From the NCBI GenBank assembly GCA_964624795.1, contig CAZUZS010000142.1:1-6435 (forward strand): a stretch of DNA of 6,435 bases, read 5' to 3'. Position numbers and translations under genes: made by a program. This stretch comes from CAZUZS01 sp964624795. Its GTDB lineage: Bacteria > Calditrichota > Calditrichia > RBG-13-44-9. The notes below the pieces were generated by a model. It made no database searches. It saw nothing but the letters and a program-made list of their open reading frames with translations, and was not told the DNA's origin. Below are positions 5,928 to 6,435 of this stretch, one piece after another (the first letter of the stretch is position 1; each line of letters opens with the position of its first letter).

Positions 5928-6435
5928 ATGAAGAAATTTATGCTGTTTCTTATTATACAGGTGTTTATCGTGACGGACTGCAGCCACAGCCACCTTCTGC
6001 GCCCGGCAGAAGGCGAATTTGAATCCCTCAACGAGCAGGGCAGCAGGCAAAATGCAATGGTCACCCTGGCAAACGGAAGGATGTTTGCGGCAGGGAAAAT
6101 CCACGGCAATCCGTATTCAATAACATGGATAGATGCTCGCACGGGTGACGCCAAATCGGTGCCGTCCAGAGATGTCTCGACAGTGCGTTTTGTAGATCGG
6201 GGCAGGGGAGCGCTGGAAGGAATTGGAATCGGGTTACTGATTGGCGGCTTTACCGGGGCGGCAATTGGCTACAGCAGCGGTGACGATACCGAGGGCATCA
6301 TCAGGTACACCGCGCAGGACAAAGCACTTCTGGGCGGAATTATACTTGGTGCCGGCGGCGGTATTATCGGTTTGCCGGTGGGGATTGCGGTCGGCAGCCG
6401 GGATGTTTACAGCATCGAAGAAAGCAATGTGAAAA
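5928..6435 (+). CDS. Putative lipoprotein with two glycine-zipper segments (partial, 3' end missing)
   Basis: The first 169 residues are present and the frame is open to the window edge. GGGG at 5917-5920, 7 bases before the ATG, supports the start. The N-terminus (MKKFMLFLIIQVFIVTDC) is a short export signal with a lipobox-like V15-T-D-C18; aspartate before the cysteine is unusual, so lipid attachment is likely but not certain. Residues about 43-90 (MVTLANGRMFAAGKIHG through VPSRDVSTVRFVD) look like a small beta-rich domain. Two glycine-rich hydrophobic hairpins follow, residues 95-115 and 133-156, linked by a polar SSGDDTEG segment, and then GSRDVYSIEE. This resembles envelope proteins with glycine-zipper membrane-associating motifs. 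No specific function is recognised. It is divergent from crcB with its own candidate promoter. Confidence 0.8.
   Translation, partial: MKKFMLFLIIQVFIVTDCSHSHLLRPAEGEFESLNEQGSRQNAMVTLANGRMFAAGKIHGNPYSITWIDARTGDAKSVPSRDVSTVRFVDRGRGALEGIGIGLLIGGFTGAAIGYSSGDDTEGIIRYTAQDKALLGGIILGAGGGIIGLPVGIAVGSRDVYSIEESNVK

Noticed and set aside
6241..6432. Plus-strand frame in another phase inside the last gene
   Set aside because: It is a shadow of the frame beginning at 5928, which has a good ribosome binding site, signal sequence and glycine-zipper pattern.

Overview
The window holds five protein-coding genes (the last cut by the right edge), one riboswitch, and two gene-poor stretches filled with hairpin-forming repeats. 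It looks like a bacterial chromosome of moderate GC content with Shine-Dalgarno-led genes. The taxon cannot be fixed from this sequence. Two things suggest, weakly, a lineage near the Bacteroidota/Calditrichota/KSB1 group: palindromic intergenic repeats containing the GGAATGACA motif, and an exonuclease-fused DinG next to a DUF1343 protein. This placement is inference.

Layout. Positions 1-569 carry no gene. They contain two degraded palindromic repeats with TGTCATTCC-like ends, then a probable promoter and a 5'-UTR hairpin in front of dinG. Positions 570-3503 (+) encode a 977-residue DinG-type helicase with an N-terminal DEDDh exonuclease domain. After a 14-base gap, 3518-4708 (+) encodes a DUF1343/NamZ-type protein, a family that includes exo-acting N-acetylmuramidases; the two genes look like one operon. 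Converging on it from the other strand is a fluoride-response operon. In transcription order this is a crcB-type fluoride riboswitch (5486-5441), the Fluc/CrcB channel (5414-5037) and a DUF190 PII-like protein (5025-4690), whose 3' end overlaps the NamZ gene tail by 19 bases. Upstream of the riboswitch, 5487-5927 holds a cluster of hairpins, including a paired 7-bp stem-loop unit, and then a probable promoter. That promoter leads to a divergent gene from 5928 (+) for a short exported, probably lipid-anchored protein with two glycine-zipper segments.

How the parts work together. The best-supported unit is the fluoride module. The RNA senses fluoride, CrcB exports it, and the DUF190 protein is translationally coupled to CrcB, since the crcB stop codon lies inside the DUF190 ribosome binding site. 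The aptamer can be read base by base from its P1 stem, pseudoknot and conserved CUGAUG. The short linker to the crcB start has no terminator, so control at translation initiation is more likely than transcription attenuation. No mobile element with a transposase, CRISPR array, tRNA or rRNA was seen.
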